From Microbulbifer sp. THAF38 (GTDB lineage Bacteria > Pseudomonadota > Gammaproteobacteria > Pseudomonadales > Cellvibrionaceae), in assembly GCF_009363535.1 (NCBI RefSeq), contig NZ_CP045369.1, positions 2,553,001-2,617,000 of the forward strand: a stretch of 64,000 bases of DNA. The letters are read 5' to 3'. Positions 35,615 through 44,309 of this stretch are shown one piece after another (position 1 is the stretch's first letter; each line of letters opens with the position of its first letter). The notes under the pieces were generated by a model. It made no database searches, had not been told where the DNA came from, and saw only the letters and a list, made by a program, of their open reading frames with translations. A program made the translations under genes and the position numbers.

Positions 35615-36325
35615 TTAAGCATTACCTTTGTATAACCCTGGAACATCGATTGAATTAGGTTTGATATTAACCCCTTTGATTAATAACCACAGGCCAAATG
35701 TGATTTCAAAAAAAGCGCCTGGAAGCATGAAGTGTTTTAAAACTTGGGGCGGGTCGATTAACAAAATGTTTGAAAACCCATAAACCACCATCGACATATA
35801 TGTGAAAGCACCCCAAAGAACCAACCACCTAGGCACGTACTTTGAAACATAAAATAAATACATGAAAATAGTCGCGCCTATACCCATTATAATTAAAAGC
35901 ACATCCCACATCGAACCACTCATTTACACAAATACACTTGCTAATGCATGCAGCTGCTCCTCTTGGAATACATTTGAGTACTCTTGATTTCTTAAAACTA
36001 CCAACACTGTCAATGTGATAATTGTTGCGACAAAGCCGAGAAGCCCCTCTCCAAATCTAAAAAGCAGTGCTAAAAAGGCAATATTTTTGTTTATTGTTTT
36101 TGTAACCAAATACTGTGCCCAAGATGCCCAAATAACGGCGATAAACATGACTATATCTATAGTCTGAGCAAACCTGAACCTCACCTCTGTCTCAGCAAAA
36201 GCCCCAAAATCATAGATTCCCTTCTTAAAAAGAAGCGAGTTGAGCATCCCTAAAATGATATAAATCAAGTATGCAGCACCTAAGTGCTTAGCATATAGGC
36301 TAAGTGATGATTGTGTATTTTCCAT
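35615..36325 (-). pseudogene. DUF4386 membrane protein gene split by an in-frame TAA
   Basis: Two adjacent frames are the two halves of one DUF4386 protein. The first (36325-35924) has four helices and ends HALASVFV; the second (35923-35615) begins MSGSMWDVLLIIMGIGATIF and continues YLFYVSKYVPRWLVLWG, the typical second half. They are in the same reading frame, separated only by TAA at 35926-35924, so one base change accounts for the split. Restart at the ATG right after the stop is possible, giving two polypeptides. DUF4386 proteins are membrane proteins of unknown function, about 235 residues long, matching the sum. Confidence 0.78.
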
Positions 36326-36366
36326 TAGTTAGTAATTATCCTTTAAAGGTCACATGCAACTAAAAT

Positions 36367-36470
36367 GCCCAACGCTCTGCTAAACAACTGCCTGGACGCA
36401 TTTAGGCGGCTCAATAGAGGTGCAATTTATGTGCTCGGAACGAATTTAAGCAAGTTGTTATCACAAGCTA
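36367..36470 (-). repeat. attC-like sequence (possible integron cassette recombination site)
   Basis: Between the zinc-ribbon gene and DUF4386. Read on the minus strand it begins ATAACAACTTGCTTAAATTC and ends TTTAGCAGAGCGTTGGGC, where GTTGGGC fits the core site GTTRRRY, and the two ends are partly complementary (AACTTGCTTAAA with TTTAGCAGAGCGTT). Size (about 100 bases) and position just after a minus-strand gene fit an attC. The opposite core (RYYYAAC) is not perfect and no integrase is in the window, so this is tentative. Confidence 0.35.
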
Positions 36471-36473
36471 TCG

Positions 36474-36716
36474 TTAATTTCTTAGAAACAAAACCAAGGA
36501 AGCAATAAATATAGGAAAAAATATTAATCCATAAATTGCGGAACGTCTGAAATTCATTATTCGTTGCTCGTCCATTCTTTCAATTTCTTCGCAGCTGAAA
36601 TCAGTATGGCAAACATGGCAATCAAATCTGCGCTCCTCATGTGCAGCTCCACAGTGAGGGCAATTCGCAGTACGTTTTTCATACAGCCACTGAGCTTGAT
36701 CAAATAAGTGAAACAT
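36474..36716 (-). CDS. Small zinc-ribbon membrane protein
   Basis: An 80-residue protein starting at ATG 36716, chosen for its GGGAAG ribosome site (an in-frame start at 36737 would add seven residues). It has a double CxxC zinc ribbon (CPHCGAAHEERRFDCHVCHTDF) followed by one C-terminal membrane helix (SAIYGLIFFPIFIASLVLFL). The attC-like sequence follows it, so it may be a single-gene integron cassette. Function unknown. Confidence 0.62.
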   Translation of the reverse strand: MFHLFDQAQWLYEKRTANCPHCGAAHEERRFDCHVCHTDFSCEEIERMDEQRIMNFRRSAIYGLIFFPIFIASLVLFLRN

Positions 36717-36737
36717 AAGCTGCTTCCCAATTATCAA

Positions 36738-37105
36738 ACACTATAAGTAATAATAGTTAATTTATAAGCAACATCTATATATCACGCTTCTCCCTAATTC
36801 CAAAGCTCATCGGTCCGATCACACCAAAATTGCTGAATTTCAAGAAGCTCCCTTTAATTGCTAAACATATTCAAAGAAACATCTCGATAGTACTAGCGTA
36901 CAGACATTTCACTTTAGAAGTCTTGATGGTGAGAAAAATCATTGTGATGGGGGAAGTTGTTTTTCGAAAAGTACGACCTGGTTAGGACCTCAAAGGTACA
37001 AAGAGAAATCTATTTGTCTGACTTCGAAAAAAGAAACTAGCAAGTTAAAAAACAACCTTGAGGTTTAAGACATCGGGTAGCTGGTACAGTCCCCGAGCGC
37101 ATACA
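36738..37105. other. Intergenic region
   Basis: About 370 AT-rich bases separating the small cassette-like genes from the more GC-rich two-component cluster. I see no gene or clear structure. Confidence 0.4.
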
Positions 37106-37558
37106 TTACTGCATGCCCTTCTCAACCGGCGCTTCTGTTACCGCAGGCCAGACCAGTCCCGCCCTTGTTACTACGAGCAGTAATACAAACGACATCTCCA
37201 GCGCGAGGAAAACACCAATAGGGTGGTTAGGTACGCCGCGTATCATCAGGTAGAACAAGTAGCTCATAGTAAGCAGATTACTTGCAAGTGTAACGTTGAG
37301 CGCGTAGCCACGTTCTTGCCAGAGTGGTTTACATAGCAGGAGGTTTAACACCGCTGCGCCAGCGAGCATCATGCTAGGCAACATCAGTAGCAAACCGTGG
37401 GATAAATCCGTTCCTTCGCTGGTTACCATTGGCCAGATTGCAACAAGGTGGCCCTGGGCTCCGAGGGTGAGGAACAGCCCCAGAATTACTGCGCTGATGG
37501 CTGCAAGACGATACAGTGCGTTGCGTTGCGAAACGCGTGTTGATCTAGAATCCGACAT
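37106..37558 (-). CDS. Four-helix membrane protein linked to a two-component system
   Basis: A 150-residue integral membrane protein; I choose ATG 37558 (MSDSRSTRVSQ), which overlaps the end of the response-regulator gene by 14 bases. Helices lie at about residues 17-37 (LAAISAVILGLFLTLGAQG), 54-75, 85-105 and 113-135. It is the last gene of the histidine kinase-response regulator operon, so it may be its regulatory target or an accessory sensor. No family recognised. Confidence 0.65.
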   Translation of the reverse strand: MSDSRSTRVSQRNALYRLAAISAVILGLFLTLGAQGHLVAIWPMVTSEGTDLSHGLLLMLPSMMLAGAAVLNLLLCKPLWQERGYALNVTLASNLLTMSYLFYLMIRGVPNHPIGVFLALEMSFVLLLVVTRAGLVWPAVTEAPVEKGMQ

Positions 37559-38219
37559 CGCGCTCCCCCACAGTGGCCAGACCACATTCGTAAGCGAACA
37601 CGACCGCCTGTGCGCGATCACGCAGCCCGAGTTTGGAAAGCAAGCTGGAAACGTGGGTTTTCACGGTGGCGGGTCCAATAAACAGGGCTTCGGCAATCTC
37701 GGCATTACTCTTGCCGGCGGCGATGGCCTCCAGTACTTCACGCTCGCGAGTAGTGAGGCGCTCCAGGCGTTCTGACAAGTTGCGCCCTGCCCCCAATTTC
37801 TGTGCGAACTGGCTGATCAGGCGTTGAGTGATGCCCGGTGCAAGCATGGCACCGCCCTCTGCTACGGTGCGTACTGCCTGTACCAGTGCCTCAGGGGGAA
37901 TATCCTTAAGCACAAAGCCACTGGCTCCAGCTCGCAGCGCGCGAAACACATATTCATCGGGATCGAACGTGGTCAAAATAATAACGCGGCAAGTTGCATC
38001 ACTAGCTTCCAGGATACGCGCTGTGGCTTCCAGCCCGTCCATCTCCGGCATGCGGATATCCATCAGGATGATATCCGGTTGATGCGCTCGTGCGGCTTCA
38101 ACTGCCTCGATGCCGGTACCGGCCTCTGCGACCACTTCAATATCGGGCTCGTTATCCAAGATTAGGGCAAAGCCGCGTCGCACCAAAGCCTGGTCGTCCA
38201 CCACCATCACTCGCAACAT
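37545..38219 (-). CDS. LuxR/NarL-family response regulator
   Basis: A 224-residue two-component regulator. The receiver domain has the phosphorylated Asp in DIILMDIRMPEMDG near residue 54 and conserved VIILTTFDPDEYVF; the C-terminal LuxR-type helix-turn-helix is LTTREREVLEAIAAGKSNAEI, then VKTHVSSLLSKL. It should be phosphorylated by the kinase encoded immediately upstream, whose gene ends exactly where this one starts. The target is probably the divergent DUF2306 gene or the downstream membrane protein (inferred). Confidence 0.92.
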   Translation of the reverse strand: MLRVMVVDDQALVRRGFALILDNEPDIEVVAEAGTGIEAVEAARAHQPDIILMDIRMPEMDGLEATARILEASDATCRVIILTTFDPDEYVFRALRAGASGFVLKDIPPEALVQAVRTVAEGGAMLAPGITQRLISQFAQKLGAGRNLSERLERLTTREREVLEAIAAGKSNAEIAEALFIGPATVKTHVSSLLSKLGLRDRAQAVVFAYECGLATVGERDVGF

Positions 38220-39490
38220 TATCTTTTCACCATTCCTGTAGGTAGTTGTGCATATACCTCAAAACCACCACTATCGACCGCACCCGCATACAGATAGCCA
38301 CCGAGTAGCTCCGCGCGCTCGCGCATGCCTGCAATGCCGTGTCCACCGCCGGGCTGCTCGTCACTAGTTGTTTCCACCATGGGCCGCTCACCAGTGGTGT
38401 TGCCGTCATCGCGCACATGAACCGTAAGAGAGCCATGCTCTGCGCGTACATTCACTTCCACCCGCGCTGCGGCACCAACATGCTTTATGACATTAGTGAG
38501 GGATTCCTGAACGATGCGATAGGTGGCGAGCGCGATGCTAGTCGGTACATTCTTCAGCGTGCCGTGGGTTTCGTAGTCGACCTCGGTTAACACTTGCCGG
38601 ACCTTTTCAATCAGAGCTGGCAAATCATTGAGGTCCGGTTGCGGGGTGAGTGCAGTGTCGTCACTGGTGGGGCGCAGTACGCCGAGCAAATGGCGCATTT
38701 CTGTCATGGCCTGACGGCCTGCAGCCTCCACAGAAGCCATGGCCTCACTGGCGGCTTGCGGGTTATTGCGGCTGATGGCCCTGGCGGCACCAGCCTGTAC
38801 AGTCATAAGGCTCACCTGGTGCGCCACCACATCATGCATCTCGCGGGCGATTCGAGTGCGCTCGGCCACTACCGCGCGCTCGGATTCGGCATTGCGTTCG
38901 CGCTCTAAATATTTAGCCCTCTCTTCCAGCAAGCGGAGATATTCGCCGCGAAAACGCAGCCGGCGACCGATATACCACAACGCCCATACCAGCATCACCG
39001 TTACCGTGCCTGCCGCCGTTGGCTGAACCGGAATCCCCTTGTCAAACGCCACAAATACCAGAGTTGCGATGGCCACAATAAAGCTGGCCCGGGTATTGGC
39101 CTCGTAGCGGCCAAGGCTATACAGCGAAACCGCCATGGCAACGATGCCATCCGCCGGTAAACCCAGCTCCAGCAATATTGTTGCGCCGAGAATAACGGCC
39201 TGTACCTGCCAGGGGTGTGTGCGACGCCACAACAGAGCGAAGGAGCCGATGAACGCACACTGGAAAGCAATGACATCCCACAGGTTCTGCAGGGCCAACA
39301 CCTCACGCGAACCGCCGCGCGACCACAACAGCAGCGTCAGCAAGAACATGAGCAGAGCAATGAGCAGGTCGGTCAGGTGCGGCCAGCGCTCGAAGGGCCC
39401 GCGAAAGGGCTGCCATACAGGAAGCTTGGGTAATTCCAGGCTGGCGTTGGGCGGATTCGACGTAGGTGTACTTAGGGACGAGGTTTTCAT
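38219..39490 (-). CDS. Sensor histidine kinase (HisKA_3 / NarL-type)
   Basis: A 423-residue membrane kinase. Several hydrophobic helices lie between residues 35 and 175, then a helical linker rich in Glu and Arg, the HisKA_3 motif REMHDVVAHQVSLM with the phospho-acceptor His, and the HATPase domain ending in GGGHGIAGMRERAELLGGYL. This domain order is that of the DesK/NarX-like kinases that pair with LuxR-type regulators. The stop overlaps the regulator start by one base. The signal it senses is unknown. Confidence 0.92.
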   Translation of the reverse strand: MKTSSLSTPTSNPPNASLELPKLPVWQPFRGPFERWPHLTDLLIALLMFLLTLLLWSRGGSREVLALQNLWDVIAFQCAFIGSFALLWRRTHPWQVQAVILGATILLELGLPADGIVAMAVSLYSLGRYEANTRASFIVAIATLVFVAFDKGIPVQPTAAGTVTVMLVWALWYIGRRLRFRGEYLRLLEERAKYLERERNAESERAVVAERTRIAREMHDVVAHQVSLMTVQAGAARAISRNNPQAASEAMASVEAAGRQAMTEMRHLLGVLRPTSDDTALTPQPDLNDLPALIEKVRQVLTEVDYETHGTLKNVPTSIALATYRIVQESLTNVIKHVGAAARVEVNVRAEHGSLTVHVRDDGNTTGERPMVETTSDEQPGGGHGIAGMRERAELLGGYLYAGAVDSGGFEVYAQLPTGMVKR

Positions 39491-39680
39491 TTCCGCATGC
39501 TAAACCAGGTGCAAACAGCTGTCATTGGACTTTCAGGGGAGGCGGGAGCAGGAACATCTCCACCTTTTGGGGGAGGTCCGATTCCTGCCTGTGGCCGATG
39601 TGCGTAGGTCTGAAAAAGTCGAACATGCTCGGCAAGCACACTCAGACCTAACACGGACCATCATCGCCTGGAGAAGCCCC
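39491..39680. promoter_or_regulatory. Divergent promoter region between the kinase operon and the DUF2306 gene
   Basis: A 190-base region shared by two divergent transcription units. It contains short GC-rich inverted elements (for example CACCTTTTGGGGGAGGTC around 39560) but I cannot define the regulator binding sites. Confidence 0.4.
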
Positions 39681-40508
39681 ATGAACGACGCTGTACTCAG
39701 CCAAACACTGCTGCGGCCATTAAATGCCCGGCGGGCCGTTAACCTGTCAGTAAAAACCTGGTTTTATGTCGCCGCCATTGGCCATGCGATCTTCCTTACC
39801 TATATCCTGGCCGTATTTTACCCCCCCATCGCCGAGTCTGGATTGTACGGCTTAAAGGGTCTGCACCTGCCGACGGGCTTCCGCGAGGGGGATACCCTGG
39901 GCAACCTGGCTTCGGTTAGTCACGTGTTATTGGCCGTGATTGTGATTGGCGGCGGGCCCCTGCAACTGATCCCCTCGGTGCGGCGGTATGCCCCCAGATT
40001 CCATCGCTGGCTGGGGCGCAGCTATCTGCTAGCGGCCGTTATCACAAGTGTTGCTGGGATGTACATGACCTGGACGCGGCACACCTTTGGTAATCTGGTA
40101 TCGCAAATCAGCATCACCATGGACGGTATACTGATTCTGGTTTTTGCCTTTTTGGCAGTGCGCACCGCGATGACCAAGCGCATTGCCGAGCACCGCCGCT
40201 GGGCCATGCGCCTTTTTTTGGCTGCCAGTGCAGTGTGGTTCTTTCGTGTGGCTCTGATGGGCTGGGCAATGCTCACCGGCGGCTGGGGAATCGAATGGAA
40301 ATCTTTTACCGGGCCGTTCCTATATGCCCTGGGCTTCGGTCAATACCTGCTCCCGCTGGCCATGCTGGAGTGGTATTTTCACTGTCAAAAGCGTGGAGCC
40401 GGACAGGGTACCCAAATTGCTTTTGTCAGTACCCTGATACCTCTGACTGTGTTTATGGCCATTGGTATTTTTGCCGCTACGATGGGCCTGTGGTTGCCAC
40501 GGATCTAA
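39681..40508 (+). CDS. DUF2306 integral membrane protein
   Basis: A 275-residue protein starting at ATG 39681 (MNDAVLSQTLLRPLNARRAV); the longer frame upstream lacks a good start. About seven membrane helices, with the DUF2306 core YAPRFHRWLGRSYLLAAVITS and KRIAEHRRWAMRLFLAASAV, both rich in conserved His that suggest haem or metal binding. It is divergent from the two-component system and may be its target. Function unknown. Confidence 0.8.
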   Translation: MNDAVLSQTLLRPLNARRAVNLSVKTWFYVAAIGHAIFLTYILAVFYPPIAESGLYGLKGLHLPTGFREGDTLGNLASVSHVLLAVIVIGGGPLQLIPSVRRYAPRFHRWLGRSYLLAAVITSVAGMYMTWTRHTFGNLVSQISITMDGILILVFAFLAVRTAMTKRIAEHRRWAMRLFLAASAVWFFRVALMGWAMLTGGWGIEWKSFTGPFLYALGFGQYLLPLAMLEWYFHCQKRGAGQGTQIAFVSTLIPLTVFMAIGIFAATMGLWLPRI

Positions 40509-40592
40509 GGCTGCTCGGCCAGATTATCCTGAAATTTTTCTGATGATTTGGCTGTAGAGCTCTACGATTAGTGGAATTCTACAGCCGCTATG

Positions 40593-40812
40593 ATTCTGGA
40601 TACCCACCAAATAAAAGTGTAAACAACAAAAAATCTTATCTGAAACAAAGGATTAAAAAATACTAGGAGACAGCTAGCTAAATGGGTATGGATACTTAAA
40701 GGTGAAATATATTTATCACATTGAAGTGAACCCTCAACTCTGGTGAGCCAACCGCTCGCCTTTCACTATTCTGCACCCAGCGCCTCATCCCCACTTTACC
40801 AACCAGCTCCAC
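40593..40812 (+). repeat. csrA repeat unit E (5' part only)
   Basis: Begins ATTCTGGATACCCACCAAATAA and follows unit C (atactaggagacagctagctaaa, ctctggtgagcc, ttctgcacccagcgcc, ccccac) but stops at CCAACCAGCTCCACTG, before the csrA start codon. The serine hydrolase gene begins its 3' end right after, so an insertion or deletion removed the csrA part. Confidence 0.68.
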
Positions 40813-40814
40813 TG

Positions 40815-41957
40815 TCACATGTTATGTGAAACTGCCAACGGCTCGGCCAAACGCTTGATTATTTCCCAAGAAGCCTGCTGGGCGGACTGAAATTTTCCAT
40901 CATTGGAGGTAATAACTATCAAAGAATTAGTGTCTGGAAAAATTGCAAGTAATGAATACCACGTGCCATTTGAACCGTTATGCCAATGAACATTACCAAT
41001 ATCTAAGCCTTTAGGCGACCCAATTACCCACCCATAGGCATAGTTATTAAGGTTGGGAGAATGTAAACGATGAAAGGATTCTTTCTCCAGAATCGTACCT
41101 CGCCCTTTCAACCCTTTAAGGTGTTCACTGGCATATAAAGCCAAATCATAGAGAGAGATATGAATGGTACCAGCAGGCCCAAGAATTGGTGAATTATCTT
41201 GTTTCGTGCTTATTTTAAAGCCAAGAATATTTTTATGCCCCCATGGCTGATCCAACTTATCTTCTGAATCATTTGGCACTCCAAAACCCCCACTCTTGAT
41301 CCCCAAGGGAGCAAAAACCTCTTGCATGATTAAATTTTCCCACGGAATTCCTGTCTTCTTTTCAGCCATTACCCCAGCAATCGTATATCCAATATTTGAA
41401 TACATAAAAGTATGACCAGGTGTCGTTTCAGGCTTTTTGGCAAGTACATTTTTTACAGCGGTTTCTCTCGCTTTCATTCTAGCAGCACCCGCTTCAGGAT
41501 TTTTAAAAAAAATAAAGGGTGAGAAATCGCGTGCAACTCCAGATGTATGAGTGAGCAAATCTCTTAAAGTTACACTTTTCCATTCTAAGTTAATTTTACT
41601 TTCATCTGGAAACACATCTTCAATAGAAGTACCCCAGTCTAAATCGCCTCTTTCAATCAGACGAGCAATCATTGTGGCAGTGAAAGATTTCGTAATAGAA
41701 CCGATATGCCACTTGTCATCTAGGCTAACAAACGAATCACTGCCTTTCTTACGCTCACCACTGACGGAAAGGCCAACGACCTTACCATCCTGAATAACTA
41801 TGGCACCAAGGCCGACCAAATCTGAAAGTCTTCTTTTTTCGTCAACTGCGTCTTCCAAAATTTTCTCTACCGTCTGTACGGGACTTCCTTCAGAGGCAAA
41901 GTTATTAATCGAATAAAGAGCCAAAATAGCGATTGAAAGTAAAACTTTTATGTTCAT
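40815..41957 (-). CDS. Serine hydrolase, class C beta-lactamase-like
   Basis: A 380-residue exported protein (signal peptide about residues 1-22, ending NNFAS). The beta-lactamase/penicillin-binding fold is shown by WHIGSITKSF (SxxK with the nucleophilic Ser near residue 90), YSNIGYTIAG (YxN) and HWHNGSNGTW (HxG in place of KTG). This family includes esterases, D-peptidases and EstB-like enzymes; the substrate is unknown. It lies between repeat units E and F, transcribed away from F. Confidence 0.85.
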   Translation of the reverse strand: MNIKVLLSIAILALYSINNFASEGSPVQTVEKILEDAVDEKRRLSDLVGLGAIVIQDGKVVGLSVSGERKKGSDSFVSLDDKWHIGSITKSFTATMIARLIERGDLDWGTSIEDVFPDESKINLEWKSVTLRDLLTHTSGVARDFSPFIFFKNPEAGAARMKARETAVKNVLAKKPETTPGHTFMYSNIGYTIAGVMAEKKTGIPWENLIMQEVFAPLGIKSGGFGVPNDSEDKLDQPWGHKNILGFKISTKQDNSPILGPAGTIHISLYDLALYASEHLKGLKGRGTILEKESFHRLHSPNLNNYAYGWVIGSPKGLDIGNVHWHNGSNGTWYSLLAIFPDTNSLIVITSNDGKFQSAQQASWEIIKRLAEPLAVSHNM

Positions 41958-42059
41958 TGTTAAATCTCAAAGTGTATAGCTAGCTTACGCAATGAAGGCT
42001 GATTGAACATCAATATATTTTATATTTTGAATTCCCAATCTCTAAGTACCTAACCCCCT

Positions 42060-42185
42060 ACTTTCTATTTGAACCCATCGCCCTCGCGCCCGCCCCAATC
42101 CGACTACAAGCATCACTTACCAAGGTCCCCTACCAGAAAATGGCAACCCAAGGCTTGAGAAGAAGTAAGGATTTCTATTTTGAAA
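42060..42185 (+). repeat. csrA repeat unit F (leader relic)
   Basis: Resembles the leader just before csrA: CGCCCTCGCGCCCGCCCC, then ATCACTTACCAAGGTCCCCTACCAG, CCCAAGGCTTGAG and a GTAAGGAT ribosome-like site. The first GGA motif and the coding part are lost. It lies between the two serine hydrolase genes. Confidence 0.6.
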
Positions 42186-42234
42186 AAAATGACATCCACC
42201 CTGCCCCTACAGACAGGGAGGAGATAAGTTCTAG

Positions 42235-43593
42235 TTATATTTTTATCGCTTTCTGAGGCTCTAAGGCAAGATCACTATAGAAATTCATGATCTGCTCGCC
42301 CCCTTCACCATTCTCAATGACCATGTAAGTCAAAGTGCCTTCAAAATAAAAACTATTCTCTGACATCGGAGTGATTTCAAATTTTGGCCCATCATTTCTT
42401 TGTGAAAAGACTTTTCCATTTTCTAGCGACAAAGTCCGCACAGAGCCTGCATCCACTTTATAACTACCCATAAAACCCTTGACCTTACTTTCATCAAGTG
42501 GGACGGGTTCAAATTTAGGTACGGGTATGTCAAGCGCTTCGGCTGCCAGTAGCTTGCTGATAAAGCTAGGATTGCGGCTACTCAAATTACTTAAAACAGC
42601 GACATATAAATCTTCCGATGGAGCATAAAAAGCATCAGTAACAAAACCAGGTATACCACCACTATGTGCAATAATGTCATACTTGTTAAACTTGCTGACA
42701 CCCAGCCCGTAACCATAGTTTGATATTGAACCATCATTTAATTTAAACGGTTCAGTCATCATTTTATAGCTTTTTTTAGATATCAAACCACCTTCCCGCA
42801 AAGCACTAAACCAAATATTCAAATCACTCACGGTAGATAAAAGGGCTCCCGCTGCATGAGGCCACATCATATCTATATACATCGCATTAACAACACCATT
42901 CGGCGTCAAATCATAACCATTTGCTCTATTGGGGATGATTTTAGAGCTAGCGTAATAGCTCGATTGCATACCTAATTTTTTAAAAATATTTTCCTCAATG
43001 AAATCAGCATATGATTGCCCACTGACAACCTCAATAATTTTTCCCAGCAGAATATACCCGGTGTTCGAGTAGCGCATTTCTTCACCCGTTTTGAACTGCA
43101 TTGGGTGTTTAGCAAAGCGAACCAACATATCATCGATAGTTGTTGGAACCTGTATTTCTTTAGCAAAAATTTCCTCATCTTCAGTGTAATTAGCAATACC
43201 AGAAGTATGAGTTAAGAGATGCTCAATGGTTACGTCGTTTCCTTCAGTTGGAAAGTCAGGTATATATTTATGAATATTATCCGTTAGCGAAAGCTTATCC
43301 TGTTCCTGCAGCATCATTATTGCCGCTGCAGTAAACTGTTTAGTGATAGAGCCCAGACGAAATACACTATTAGGTGTTAGTGGTATATTGTGCTCTAGAT
43401 TTGCGAGGCCATGGGCCCCTTGAAAAAGCACTTTACCTTTTTTACTGACAATAACAGCAACGCCAGGCTCATCAGCTTCAATATTTTCTACTAAAATCTC
43501 TTTGTAACGTTTCTGTTCACTCTCCATCACACCCGCAAAAGATACATTTAAATTTAACAGCAACAAAAATGTACCAAGCATTAATCTTTTCAT
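42235..43593 (-). CDS. Serine hydrolase, class C beta-lactamase-like
   Basis: A 452-residue exported protein starting at ATG 43593 (MKRLMLGTFLLLLNLNVSFA signal peptide) with a GGGG ribosome site. Catalytic motifs are FRLGSITKQFTAAAIMML (SxxK near residue 85), YSNTGYILLG (YxN near 172) and HSGGIPGF (HxG near 318). The last 110 residues form a separate beta-rich domain seen in many such hydrolases. It is the same broad family as the neighbour at 40.8 kb but not a close copy. It lies between repeat units F and G. Confidence 0.87.
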   Translation of the reverse strand: MKRLMLGTFLLLLNLNVSFAGVMESEQKRYKEILVENIEADEPGVAVIVSKKGKVLFQGAHGLANLEHNIPLTPNSVFRLGSITKQFTAAAIMMLQEQDKLSLTDNIHKYIPDFPTEGNDVTIEHLLTHTSGIANYTEDEEIFAKEIQVPTTIDDMLVRFAKHPMQFKTGEEMRYSNTGYILLGKIIEVVSGQSYADFIEENIFKKLGMQSSYYASSKIIPNRANGYDLTPNGVVNAMYIDMMWPHAAGALLSTVSDLNIWFSALREGGLISKKSYKMMTEPFKLNDGSISNYGYGLGVSKFNKYDIIAHSGGIPGFVTDAFYAPSEDLYVAVLSNLSSRNPSFISKLLAAEALDIPVPKFEPVPLDESKVKGFMGSYKVDAGSVRTLSLENGKVFSQRNDGPKFEITPMSENSFYFEGTLTYMVIENGEGGEQIMNFYSDLALEPQKAIKI

Positions 43594-44035
43594 TTTACCC
43601 CTTTCCTTTTGAAACAAAGCTAGACAAATAAGTATCTCGACAATCGATTATAACATTGACTTGAATCATGGCTCGCAAATTATTCGTTTTTTTTCGAACT
43701 ATTGACATCATAGCACCTGCCTTGTTCAACACTATCAACTTAAAGGGGTTAGCTTCCAAATCAGTAAAGATAGAGTGGGATAATGAGTAGCCTAAGCTTG
43801 CCTTAAAAATATAAATTGGCACCATAGCCTTACCTGGCGGCTTCTAGACTGAAGATTTGTATTAGATGTAATGAGATGCTCTTTTATAGAGTAAATCGAC
43901 ATTCATGGCAGGTGAACATTCGCAGTTCAATTAATCGTGCAATATTTTTTCTTGATGGTTCCCTCTCTGATTTGTGACATCTATGTACATCTATAGTTTA
44001 CGGGATCACCACACTCCTCCAGAAAGCCTCTTATC
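43594..44035. other. Intergenic region before repeat unit G
   Basis: About 440 AT-rich bases. A 76-codon frame on the minus strand overlaps the start of the hydrolase gene but shows no ribosome site or domain and is not called. It must include the hydrolase promoter. Confidence 0.4.
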
Positions 44036-44205
44036 GCAGAGCCACCCACAGCTTTGTCATCGGTAGGAATTTGACATGCTAGTGCTAACTCTCAGAACCA
44101 GTGACATCCAAAAAATAAAACAGACGCTTACCTACAACATTAGACGTGAAAGGCTATCGATTAGAGATAGGTACCCTCCCCCAAAGCAGCCCCTATGAAT
44201 TACTA
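44036..44205 (+). repeat. csrA repeat unit G (decayed)
   Basis: The leader GCCACCCACAGCTTTGTCATCGGTAGGAATTTGAC matches the end of the unit A leader, including the AGGAA ribosome site, and is followed by an ATG and csrA-like sequence. Confidence 0.62.
44076..44198 (+). pseudogene. csrA relic (unit G)
   Basis: Starts like CsrA (MLVLTLRT) and still shows DNA similarity further on (the stretch around 44140-44190 matches the part encoding [10 protein letters not shown]), but a deletion and frame changes leave a 40-codon frame without the CsrA core. Not functional as CsrA. Confidence 0.6.
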
Positions 44206-44309
44206 CCTGACCGGTCTCCTCATAAATTTAGTGATGCTCGTTAAGCCCTCATCTGCTCCTTATGATTACCACGTCTTACAGGGGAGAAGCTGTAATTCTC
44301 ATACTCATA

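Noticed and set aside
43595..43825. 76-codon minus-strand frame overlapping the start of the serine hydrolase gene
   Set aside because: No ribosome site, no recognisable domain, and it covers the region needed for the hydrolase promoter and start.
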